Assembly (NCBI GenBank): GCA_963801185.1
Contig: CAWDDW010000003.1
Span: 2,088,493-2,152,492 of the forward strand
Length of the DNA stretch: 64,000 bases
Source of the DNA: Palsa-601 sp963801185
GTDB taxonomy: Bacteria; Actinomycetota; Acidimicrobiia; Acidimicrobiales; Bog-793
Direction: 5' to 3'
Every line of letters starts with the position of its first letter. Within the stretch, counting starts at the first letter, position 1. The translations under genes and the position numbers were made by a program. Of the stretch, positions 19,269 to 27,702 are shown one piece after another. A model generated the notes under the pieces. That model did not search any database. It saw only the letters and a list, made by a program, of their open reading frames with translations, and had not been told where the DNA came from.

Positions 19269-21218
19269 TCAGTGAGCGCTGGCTCCTGCCGACTCGGCCT
19301 CTGCTTGGCTGATCCACGTCTCGTACATCGCGGCGTATTGACCGCCTTTGGCGACGAGCTCGTCGTGGGAGCCCGACTCGGTCACCTTGCCGTCGTAGAT
19401 CACGACGATCCGGTCCGCTTTCATGGCCGTCGAGAGGCGGTGCGCGATCAGGACGGCGGTCCGAGCTTCGAGCAGCACATCGAGCGCCGCCTCGATCTTC
19501 GTCTCGGAGAGAAGGTCGAGGTTCGACGTCGCTTCGTCGAGCACGAGAACTCTCGGGTGGGCTAGGAACGCCCGGGCCAGTGCGATCAGCTGGCGCTCGC
19601 CTGACGACAGCGACTGTCCCCTCTCGTGCACGATCGTGTCCAGTCCCTCGGGCATCCGCTCGATCATCTCCTCGAGCCCGACCGCGTGAACGGCCTCGTC
19701 GACCTCGGCGTCGGTAGCACCCTGACGGGCAAAGGCGATGTTGTCGCGGATCGTCCCGGCGAAGAGGAACGGCTCCTGCGGGACGACACCGAGCTGGCGG
19801 CGCAACGAGCCGAAGGTCGCGTGCCGCAGGTCGTAGCCGTCGATGAGCACCCGCCCCTCCGTCGGGTCGTAGAAGCGCGTGATCAACTTCGCCAAAGTCG
19901 ACTTCCCCGCTCCCGTCGGCCCCACGAACGCGACGGTCTCGCCGGGATCGATCGTGAAGTCGACGCCGTGGATCACCGGAACGGCGGGGTCGTATCCGAA
20001 CGACACGTGATCGAAGGTGATACGACCGCTGATCGGCGGGAGGTCGGTCGAGTCGGGGCTCTCGTCGACCGAGGGCTCGGTCTCGAGCAGGCCTCGGAGC
20101 TTGAACACCGAGGCCTGGCCCTGCTGGTAGGTGTTGTACTGCTGCACCAGCAACTGGATCGGCTGAAGGAAGCGGTTCAAGTACAAGAAGAAGGCGACTA
20201 GCGCACCGATCTGGAGCGTGTGGTGGACGACCATGTCCCCACCGATGCCGAGGAGCGCCCCCTGGCCGAGAACACCCAGCAATTGCGTGCCCGGTCCGTA
20301 GATGGCGTTGATCCGGCCGGTGTAGTTGTTGGCATCGCGGTACTCGCCGACGACGTTGCGGTGGTGGATGACGTTGTGTCTCTGGCGGTTGTGCGAGGTC
20401 ACGATCCGCACGCCGTGCAGGCTCTCTGAGAGATCCGCCAATACGTTCGCGATCCCGTCCCGCACCCGGTCGTAACCGCGCTCGGAGGCGACCCGGAACC
20501 AGAGGGAAGCCGCTGTGAGGACCGGCACTATCAGGAGGACCGTGATGATCGCGAGGCGCACGTTCATCGTGAAGAGGAGGACCGTGATCACGACCATGGT
20601 GAGCCCTTGGATTGCGAACTGCGCGAGGCCGTCCTGCAACAGCTGCTGGAGGTTTTCGATGTCACTCGTCATCCGGCTCATGAGGACACCGGCCTTCTCG
20701 TCTGTGAAGAAGTCGAGCGACAGACGCTGGAGATGCGTGAAGACCTTGACGCGCAGATCGTTCATGACCCCGGCGGCGAGGCGGCCGGTCACCTTCACCT
20801 GTGAGCGCTGAGCCAGGGCGGTCGTGAGGGCGAGCGCCAGGTAGGCGATGGCCGCCGCGATGACGACGGAGAGATGTCGGTGGCCTGGCACCATGCCGTG
20901 GTCGATGGCCTTCTCGGTCAGCCAGGGGCCGGCCTGCATCGTCACGCTCATCAAGACGATCAGGGCTGCGGAGGCAAACAGCAGACGCGGGTAGCGCGTG
21001 AGCAAGCGCCAGAGCGTCAGGCGCAGGCTCTCTTCCGGCGTCGGTTGCTGGGTGAAGCTGACGGTCGGCTCACCGTGCTCCGGCTCGGTCTTGAGCAGCC
21101 GGTCGACCCCGGACTGGAGCTCGCTCGGGATCCCGCCGAAGGGAAGGCCGGTCGAGCTGGAGCTACCGGGGTGACCCCCGCCACCGAACATCCCACCGCC
21201 ACCGCCGCTCCAGCCCAT
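19269..21218 (-). CDS. ABC exporter half (fused permease and ATPase), second of a pair
   Basis: A 649-residue type IV ABC exporter. An N-terminal Gly/Ser-rich cytoplasmic tail is followed by six TM helices (~residues 75-360) and a nucleotide-binding domain. The latter has Walker A GPTGAGKST, signature LSSGERQ, Walker B VLVLDEATS and the H-loop IAHRLS. Its ATG overlaps the stop of the upstream half-transporter, so the two probably form a heterodimer under control of the MarR gene that starts the operon. Frame intact. Substrate unknown (drug or lipid). Confidence 0.9.
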   Translation of the reverse strand: MGWSGGGGGMFGGGGHPGSSSSTGLPFGGIPSELQSGVDRLLKTEPEHGEPTVSFTQQPTPEESLRLTLWRLLTRYPRLLFASAALIVLMSVTMQAGPWLTEKAIDHGMVPGHRHLSVVIAAAIAYLALALTTALAQRSQVKVTGRLAAGVMNDLRVKVFTHLQRLSLDFFTDEKAGVLMSRMTSDIENLQQLLQDGLAQFAIQGLTMVVITVLLFTMNVRLAIITVLLIVPVLTAASLWFRVASERGYDRVRDGIANVLADLSESLHGVRIVTSHNRQRHNVIHHRNVVGEYRDANNYTGRINAIYGPGTQLLGVLGQGALLGIGGDMVVHHTLQIGALVAFFLYLNRFLQPIQLLVQQYNTYQQGQASVFKLRGLLETEPSVDESPDSTDLPPISGRITFDHVSFGYDPAVPVIHGVDFTIDPGETVAFVGPTGAGKSTLAKLITRFYDPTEGRVLIDGYDLRHATFGSLRRQLGVVPQEPFLFAGTIRDNIAFARQGATDAEVDEAVHAVGLEEMIERMPEGLDTIVHERGQSLSSGERQLIALARAFLAHPRVLVLDEATSNLDLLSETKIEAALDVLLEARTAVLIAHRLSTAMKADRIVVIYDGKVTESGSHDELVAKGGQYAAMYETWISQAEAESAGASAH

Positions 21219-23102
21219 CAGTTGTCCCTCCCGGGAACCGAGTGACCGTGGAAGCCGACTTGCTCTTCTTCGGCCACCTTCGCAAGGACCTCGGCGTAGA
21301 GCGGCGAGCTCTCGAGGAGGTCGCTGTGGCGCCCATCGGCGACGACTCGGCCGTCGTCGAGCAGGACGACCCGGTCGGCCAAGCTGATGGTGGACAACCG
21401 GTGGGCGACGATGAGCGTCGTGCGGCCGTGCATGAGCGTGCTGAGAGCGCGGTGGATCTGTTGCTCGACGTGCACGTCAATGGCGCTCGTGGCGTCGTCG
21501 AGGATGAGGATCGGCGGGTTCACGAGGAGGGTGCGCGCGATCGCGATCCGCTGGCGCTGACCACCGGAGAGGGTGTAGCCGCGTTCTCCCACCACGGTGT
21601 CGTAGCCCTCCGGCAGGTCCTCGATGAACTCAGAGGCGTTGGCCGCCCGGGCGGCAGCCTCGATCTCCTCCTCCGTGGCTGAGGGCTTCCCGTAGGAGAT
21701 GTTGTCGCGAATCGAGACCGAGAAGAGGAACGGCTCGTCGAGGACGACGCCGATGTTCGACCGCAGGCTCGTAACGGTGAGGTCCCGCACGTCGTGGCCG
21801 TCGACGCGGACGGAACCTCCGCTCACGTCGTAGAAACGTGTGAGCAGTCTCGCCACCGTCGACTTCCCCGAACCGGTCCTGCCGACGAGCGCAACGGTCT
21901 CGCCGGGGCGGATGCGGAGCTTCGAGCTTCTCGAGCACGCGCGGCCGGTCGCCGCCGGGATAGCCGAAGTCGACGCGGTCGAAGTGGACATCACCCTTGC
22001 AGTCGAGGAGGTCTATCGCGCCCGGGCGGTCCACGATCTCGGAGCGCTCGTCGAGGATCTCGTAGATGCGCTCGGCCGAGGCGGCGGCACGCTGGCTCAT
22101 CATGATCAGCATCCCGAGCATCGTGAAGGGCACCTGCATCATGAGCAGGTAGGAGTTGAACGCAACGATGGCGCCGATGCCGAGATGGCCGTCCACCACC
22201 ATCCATCCACCGAACAGCAAGACGAGGACGAGCCCGACCTGCGGCAGGTTCTGGACCGCAGGCGTGAAGCGCGCCCGAAGGTCGGCGTCCTTCACGTAGG
22301 CCCATTGCACGCCGGTGGCGGCTTGAGCGAGATCCTTCAACTGCTGGTCCTCGGCGGCGAAGGACTTCACGACCCGGACACCGTTCACGTTCTCGTCGAC
22401 GATCGTCGCCACCTCGGCGAGGCGGGACTGGATGAGCCAGGAGACCGGGAACATCGACTTCCGCATCTGCACGCCCACCAGATAGACGAAAGGCATCGTG
22501 ACCATCGCGATGAATGCCAGCGGAACACTGATCGAGAGCATGAACCCGAACGCCACGAACACGATGGCGCACTGGAGGAGGATGAGCGGGGCGAAGGTCA
22601 TGTACATCTGAACCGAACGGATGTCGGAGTTCGCCCGGGAGATCAACTGACCGGACTGCACCTTGTCGTAGAAGGAGAACGACATCCTCGTCAAGTGCTC
22701 GTAGATGATGTTCCGCAGGTCGAACTCGATTGCGTAGGCGGTCCTGTATATGGCGAGCCGGGAGATGTAGCCGGCCAAGCCGCCGGCGATGCCGAGGCCG
22801 AGGATCCACTCGACGTAGAAGTGGATCGGGACGGTGTGGTGCACGATCGAGTTGTTGATGGCCTTGTTCAAAAGGTTCGGGATCTGCACCTGGAAGATGA
22901 GCCCGAGGAACGAGAGGCCGAGCGCGGTGAGGAAGCTTGCCCGGTGAGCCTTCACGATCGGCATGGCACGGCGCAGCCATGACTTCGCCGAGTCCGCGTC
23001 GATCGTCGCGCGAGGCGGCGCGTACCGCGACGCCTCCGCTATCGGGACGAAGGGGTCTGTCTCGAGCGCGTGCTCACGGACCCTCGACGGCCTGGGGCTC
23101 AC
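21218..23102 (-). CDS. ABC exporter half, first of a pair, frameshift near 21922
   Basis: Partner of the downstream ABC gene. TM domain residues ~55-350 are in the upstream frame up to RPRVLEKLE. The nucleotide-binding domain continues one frame over with LRIRPGETVALVGRTGSGKST (Walker A), LSGGQRQRIAIARTLL (signature), ILILDDATSAID (Walker B) and VAHRLS. The shift lies at ~21915-21930 and one base restores a normal ~627-residue protein. The Walker B has Asp-Asp where the usual catalytic Glu sits, a degenerate site typical of one half of heterodimeric exporters. The GTG at 23102 overlaps the MarR stop (GTGA). Confidence 0.87.
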
Positions 23103-23578
23103 GAGGTCACCTGCTGTCGTCGCTTCTGGTTGCGCCACTCGATGAGTGCGGGCCCCCAGCGGGCCAACCCGTCGATGGCTCTCGCCGCTAGGTCCTCGTC
23201 CTCGAGCGTGCCGGCGATCGAGCAGAGACGCTCCTCAACGGCGCGATCGGCTGCCTCGAGAACGTGCCTTCCTTCCTTCGTGATCGAGTGAGTCACCCTG
23301 CGACGGTCCTCGGCGTCGTGCTCCCTCACGACGAGGGCGCGGGCCACCAGGCCGTCCACGACCGCGGTGATGCTCGGGCGCCGGACGTCGAGGGTGTCGG
23401 CCATCGAGGAGGGAAGCGCGATCCCGTCGGCGAGCAGGTGGAGCACCCGGAACTGCGGGAGGGAGAGGTCGGACTCGGCGAGGGCGAGCTCGGCCTGGCG
23501 AGCAAGCCAAGCAGCGATCCTCGCGATGGACAACCCGCGGCCACCGGCTGCGCTCGCATCTTCTCGTTCGACACTCAC
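23099..23578 (-). CDS. MarR family transcriptional regulator
   Basis: About 159 residues with a winged HTH: LSLPQFRVLHLLADG, then SSMADTLDVRRPSITAVVDGL as the recognition helix region and the REHDAEDRRRVTHSITKEG wing. First gene of a three-gene leftward operon with two ABC exporter halves, so it most likely represses that exporter. I choose GTG 23578; a perfect 13-bp palindrome lies just upstream of it and is a good operator candidate. Confidence 0.85.
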   Translation of the reverse strand: MSVEREDASAAGGRGLSIARIAAWLARQAELALAESDLSLPQFRVLHLLADGIALPSSMADTLDVRRPSITAVVDGLVARALVVREHDAEDRRRVTHSITKEGRHVLEAADRAVEERLCSIAGTLEDEDLAARAIDGLARWGPALIEWRNQKRRQQVTS

Positions 23579-23582
23579 ATAC

Positions 23583-23595
23583 TTAGAGTATCTAA
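23583..23595. promoter_or_regulatory. Palindrome TTAGA-GTA-TCTAA, candidate MarR operator
   Basis: A perfect 5-bp inverted repeat with a 3-bp spacer, in an AT-rich pocket of an otherwise GC-rich region, four bases upstream of the MarR start codon and ~70 bp from the divergent GNAT-AAA gene. MarR proteins usually bind such palindromes over their own promoter. Confidence 0.5.
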
Positions 23596-23666
23596 TCTTT
23601 ACGGCTATCGGGCAACCGCGGCGGCGACCAGTTCCCGCCGCTTTCACAGATGGACCAGACTTGGCC

Positions 23667-24950
23667 ATGGCCATGTGGAGGGTCAGGGACTTTCACGACG
23701 ACGACCTCGATGCCGTCATCCGGCTGTGGGACGATCCCGCTGCAGGCGACAGCGAGCCCGTCTTCTCGCTCTCGGAGCTCGTGGCGGCGGTCCGCTCGAA
23801 CCAGCCGGCGGTCGTTGCGACTGTCGCAGAGGAGGTGGTGGCCTGCGCGGTCGCCGAGCTCGACAAAGACCGTGCGTGGTTGTTGCGCATAAGCCTCTCG
23901 CCTCACTGGCGGCACCGCGGCATCGGCAGTGCGTTGCTGAGCGGCCTCGAGGAGCGGATGCTCGCAGCGGGTGTCCACCGGATCAGCTGCATTCTGTCGT
24001 CCGGTGCCGAGATCGGGGCCGAGGCGCTCGAGCATCAGGGTTACCGCTCGAGGACCGGTCTCGTCTTCTTCGAGAAACTCGAGACTGTCGCGCCGACCGA
24101 CCGCGGTCTCCTCGGTCAGCTCGGTGGGCGGCTGCTCCGCTCCGACCTGTGGGACTCGCTGAGGGGGATGGTGAGAGAGAAGGAGCTCATAGAGCAGCGA
24201 GTCGTCCTGCCTCTTGCCCACCCGGAGATGGCGTCTCGCGCCGGCTTGCTGCCGCCGCGGGCCATCGTGTTGTTCGGTCCGCCAGGCACCGGCAAGACGA
24301 CGTTCGCGAAAGCCGTCGCCTCGCGCCTCAGCTGGCCTTTCGTGGAGCTCTTCCCATCGCGCCTCGCAGGGGAGTCACCAGCCGGCCTCGCGAGTGCCCT
24401 CCGGGAGGCATTCGCTCAGGTCTCCGAGCTCGACACCGTCGTGCTCTTCATCGACGAGGTGGAAGAGATCGCCTCGTTGCGCGGCCAGGCCGGGTTGTCG
24501 GCCACCCAAGGCGTGACGAATGAGATGTTGAAGTTGATCCCCGCCTTCCGGGAGCGGGACGGGCGGCTGCTCGTGTGCGCGACCAACTCGGTCCGGGCGT
24601 TGGACGCTGCGTTTCTCCGCCACGGCCGCTTCGACTACGTGATCCCAGTCGGCCCGCCCGACCAAGAGGCGCGGTCCGCGATCTGGGACCGCTACCTCTC
24701 CGAAGTCCCCCACGAGGGGCTCGACTTCGGCGCCATAGTGCGTCGCTCGGAGATGCTCACGCCGGCCGACATCGAGTTCGCGGCCCGCCGCGCGGCTCAA
24801 CTCGTGTTCGAGCGCTCGGTTGCCGGCGACGTCGACGCGGTCGCCACGACCGAAGGCGTGCTCGAGTGCATCGCGACAACCAGACCGACGTTGACCCCCC
24901 GAATGATCGAGGATTTCGAGGCCGACATCGAGGAGTACGCCCGTCTTTGA
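23667..24950 (+). CDS. GNAT acetyltransferase fused to an AAA+ ATPase
   Basis: A 427-residue fusion. Residues 1-~145 form a GNAT fold: RISLSPHWRHRGIGSALLSGLEERML is the acetyl-CoA-binding motif A, and a HQGYRSRTGLVFFEK C-terminal strand follows. Residues ~180-427 form a classic AAA domain with Walker A GPPGTGKTT (from residue ~204), Walker B VVLFIDEVEEIAS, the sensor/arginine-finger region CATNSVRALDAAFLRHGRFD and an AAA lid. Close to FtsH/p97-type cores but without a protease or N-domain. ATG 23667 or 23673. The unusual domain pairing suggests acetylation coupled to remodelling of a protein target; that is inference. Confidence 0.8.
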   Translation: MAMWRVRDFHDDDLDAVIRLWDDPAAGDSEPVFSLSELVAAVRSNQPAVVATVAEEVVACAVAELDKDRAWLLRISLSPHWRHRGIGSALLSGLEERMLAAGVHRISCILSSGAEIGAEALEHQGYRSRTGLVFFEKLETVAPTDRGLLGQLGGRLLRSDLWDSLRGMVREKELIEQRVVLPLAHPEMASRAGLLPPRAIVLFGPPGTGKTTFAKAVASRLSWPFVELFPSRLAGESPAGLASALREAFAQVSELDTVVLFIDEVEEIASLRGQAGLSATQGVTNEMLKLIPAFRERDGRLLVCATNSVRALDAAFLRHGRFDYVIPVGPPDQEARSAIWDRYLSEVPHEGLDFGAIVRRSEMLTPADIEFAARRAAQLVFERSVAGDVDAVATTEGVLECIATTRPTLTPRMIEDFEADIEEYARL

Positions 24951-25857
24951 GCAACGGCGTTTCAGTCCTGTCCTGCCGGCGCTTCTCGGCGCAGCGGCCA
25001 TCTCCTCGTCGGCGATCCTCGTGCAGCTGGCGCACACCGGTGCCGGCACGACGACGTTCTTCCGTTGCGTGCTGGCCCTCCCGGGGCTCGTCCTTCTCGC
25101 CTCTATCGAGCAGCGACGGCTCGGCTCGCGCTCTCTCGAGACTCGCGCCCGCGCCGTGGCGGCCGGTCTGTTCCTCGGGATCGACCTCGTGCTCTGGACC
25201 CATGCCATCTACGACGTCGGCGCCGGTGTGGCGACGGTGCTCGGCAACCTGCAGGTGCTGTTCGTCACCGCCATCGCCTGGCTGTGGTTCAAGGAGCGGC
25301 CCGGTGCTCGGTTCCTCGTCACCCTGCCCGTCGTGATGCTCGGCGTCGTCCTCGTCGCCGGTTTGGCGGGGCACTCCGGCCAGGGCTACCACCCGGTGGC
25401 AGGCGTGCTCTACGGAATCGGCACTTCTGTCACCTACGCCGCTTTCATCGTGATCCTTCGCACGAGCGCGAAGGACGCGCCCCACATCGCCGGACCGCTT
25501 GCCGATGCGACCGCGGGGGCGGCGTTCGCGGGGGCGGTGTTCGGGCTAGCGCTCGGGCAGCTCAGCTTCACCCCGTCGCTGCGTGTGCTCGGATGGCTGC
25601 TCGTGCTGGCCGTGGTCAGTCAGACGGTCGGCTGGCTGCTGATCACCTCCTCGCTGCCGCACTTGCCAGCGGCAGTCTCCGCTCTGCTATTGCTGCTGCA
25701 GCCAGCGGCATCGCTGCTCCTCGCGGCAGTCGTGCTCTCGGAAAGGCCGACTCCGTTACAGCTCTTCGGCGCCGCGCTCGTGTGCGGTGGCGTGCTCGTA
25801 GCCGCCCGGTCGAGCCGTGGCATCGAGGTCCCACAGCCGGAGCCGACGCCGGGCTAG
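24947..25857 (+). CDS. EamA/DMT-family permease, probable frameshift near 24965
   Basis: Ten-helix drug/metabolite transporter with two EamA repeats, the second ending with LLLLLQPAASLLLAAVVLSERPTPLQLFGAALVCGGVLVA. The main frame lacks any start codon between an in-frame stop at ~24904 and the first helix (VLPALLGAAAISSSAILVQL). A TTG overlapping the previous stop (TTGA at 24947) with one base restored near 24965 gives a sensible start. The alternative is GTG 25021, which would lose most of helix 1. Translationally coupled to the GNAT-AAA gene. Confidence 0.75.
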
Positions 25858-25992
25858 GAGGGCCGCGATCGCCCTCGGGCGAGATCGACGGCTATTGCCA
25901 CTTGACTCGCATCACTCTTAGTGGTTAGATGCCTACGCACGGCGTCTTCCCCAGCGGGACATACCCACGTGGGGAGCGAGGGGGGCCGCAGG

Positions 25993-27696
25993 ATGAAACA
26001 ATTGGCGAGCGCAGCCAAGCACCGATCGGTGGCGTGGACGCGCATGATGCCCGTAGCGGCCGCGTTGATGGTCTGCTTGGGTCTTCTCGCTGTGACGAAG
26101 GAAGCGTCTTCGCAGGTCAGAGCTGCCGCGGGCGCGCGTCCGTACATTGTGCAGGGCGTCACGAGCAAGGTCGCCGCCGCCGAAGTCGCGACGGCACACG
26201 GTGTCGTTGTCTCCTCTCTCCCGATCGTCCACGGCGTGGTCGCCAGGCTCACCGCCGGTGAGGCTGACGTCGCAAGAGGTTCGGGCCTCGAGGTCTCGCC
26301 CGATCTCGAGATGAAGGTCGAGGACACCGGCAACACCTCATCGACCGCGTCCGACGTCTTCAATTCGGTCACCTCGGCCACCTCAATGTGGGCGAACGGC
26401 ATCAACGGCGCCGGCGTGACCGTTGCCGTGCTCGACACGGGCATCGACACCAGGCTCCCCGACATCGGCTCCCGCGTGATCGACGGGGTCAACTTGATCA
26501 ACCCGAAGAACCCGGCTGGTTACAAGGTCGATCAGTACGGTCACGGGACCTTCGTTGCCGGGCTGATCGCGTCCAACGGCCAGTCCTCCGGTGGTCAGTA
26601 CACGGGCGTGGCACCCGGTGCCGATCTCGTCGCGATCAAAGTGGCACAGGCCAGCGGGGTAACCACCGAGAGCTTGGTCATCCAGGGCGTCGCCTGGGCC
26701 GTCGCCCACGAGACGTCGGACAACATCGGTGTGCTCAACCTGTCCCTCGGCGTGGCGCCCGGCTCGCCCACGGCCCTCGACCCGCTCGACCAGGCCGTCG
26801 AGCAAGCCTGGGAGTCGGGGATCGTCGTCGTCACCTCGGCCGGCAACGCCGGTCCCGGCAACGGATCGATTACCGCGCCCGGCGACGACCCGCTCGTCAT
26901 CACAGTCGGATCGATAGCCGACGGTGGGGCGGACGTTCCGGCCAACTACACGGTTCCCGCCTTCTCGAGCGTCGGCCCGACCGACTACGACGGCTGGTTC
27001 AAGCCGGACCTGGTGGCCCCGGGACGCTCGGTCGTGAGCCTCATGGCCCCCGCTTCCACCATCTGGACCCAGAATCCGCAGGCCAGGATTGGCTCTGACA
27101 ACTTCGTTGGCTCGGGCACGTCCTTCTCAGCCGCGATCGTCTCTGGACTGGCCGCACTCCTTCTCGAACAAGACCCGAGCCTCACTCCGGACCAGGTGAA
27201 GGCCGCGCTCCTCATGGGAGCGGACCCAGGGCCGGTCGGCGACCCATTGGTCGACGGGCACGGGACTGCCGACGTGGCGGCGGCGGCGGCCGTTGCCGGC
27301 CAGGTCTTCCTCGACCAGAGCGGTGCGGCGGCGGCAGAGTCCGCAACTCCGGGGGCGACCGTTTCACTTTCCTCGACGTGGTCGGTATCGACGTGGAATC
27401 CGTCCAACTGGAGCGGGCCGGCGTGGGATGCCTCCCCGCTGAGCAGCGCTGCCAGCAATGCGCCCACTACGGATCCCGTCGACGGGATCGACTGGACCGG
27501 CGCAGCCTGGAACGGCGCAGCCTGGAACGGAGCAGCCTGGAACGGCGCAGCCTGGAACGGCGCAGCCTGGAACGGCGCAGCCTGGAACGGCGCAGCCTGG
27601 AACGGCGCAGCCTGGAACGGCGCAGCCTGGAACGGCGCAGCCTGGAACGGCGCAGCCTGGAACAGCTCCACCTGGAACGACGAGAGCTGGGGGTAG
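25993..27696 (+). CDS. Secreted S8 (subtilisin-like) serine peptidase with GAAWN repeats
   Basis: A 567-residue exported subtilase. Signal region from ATG 25993, an inhibitor-like propeptide (PYIVQGVTSKVAAAEVATAHG) and a catalytic domain with Asp148 (VAVLDTGID), His184 (YGHGTFVAG), an oxyanion Asn region (VVVTSAGNAGPG) and Ser377 (GTSFSAAIVSG). After residue ~440 comes a Trp/Asn/Ser-rich tail with 11 tandem GAAWN units. Such aromatic 5-residue repeats occur at the end of several actinobacterial S8 peptidases and may mediate wall attachment. Six bases separate it from the GGDEF-EAL gene, so the two are likely co-transcribed. Confidence 0.92.
   Translation: MKQLASAAKHRSVAWTRMMPVAAALMVCLGLLAVTKEASSQVRAAAGARPYIVQGVTSKVAAAEVATAHGVVVSSLPIVHGVVARLTAGEADVARGSGLEVSPDLEMKVEDTGNTSSTASDVFNSVTSATSMWANGINGAGVTVAVLDTGIDTRLPDIGSRVIDGVNLINPKNPAGYKVDQYGHGTFVAGLIASNGQSSGGQYTGVAPGADLVAIKVAQASGVTTESLVIQGVAWAVAHETSDNIGVLNLSLGVAPGSPTALDPLDQAVEQAWESGIVVVTSAGNAGPGNGSITAPGDDPLVITVGSIADGGADVPANYTVPAFSSVGPTDYDGWFKPDLVAPGRSVVSLMAPASTIWTQNPQARIGSDNFVGSGTSFSAAIVSGLAALLLEQDPSLTPDQVKAALLMGADPGPVGDPLVDGHGTADVAAAAAVAGQVFLDQSGAAAAESATPGATVSLSSTWSVSTWNPSNWSGPAWDASPLSSAASNAPTTDPVDGIDWTGAAWNGAAWNGAAWNGAAWNGAAWNGAAWNGAAWNGAAWNGAAWNGAAWNGAAWNSSTWNDESWG
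27498..27660 (+). repeat. Eleven tandem 15-bp units encoding GAAWN
   Basis: The unit GGCGCAGCCTGGAAC is repeated almost perfectly, with one unit carrying GGA for GGC. Near-identity at the DNA level indicates recent slippage or unequal exchange, and the copy number is probably variable between strains. It lies inside the subtilase tail. Confidence 0.92.
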
Positions 27697-27702
27697 GGAC
27701 TA

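Noticed and set aside
23583..23595. Terminator instead of operator
   Set aside because: The arms are AT-rich and five bases long, and it lies upstream of both divergent genes.
27498..27660. Tandem repeat considered as a CRISPR array
   Set aside because: Units are 15 bp, contiguous and in frame; no spacers.
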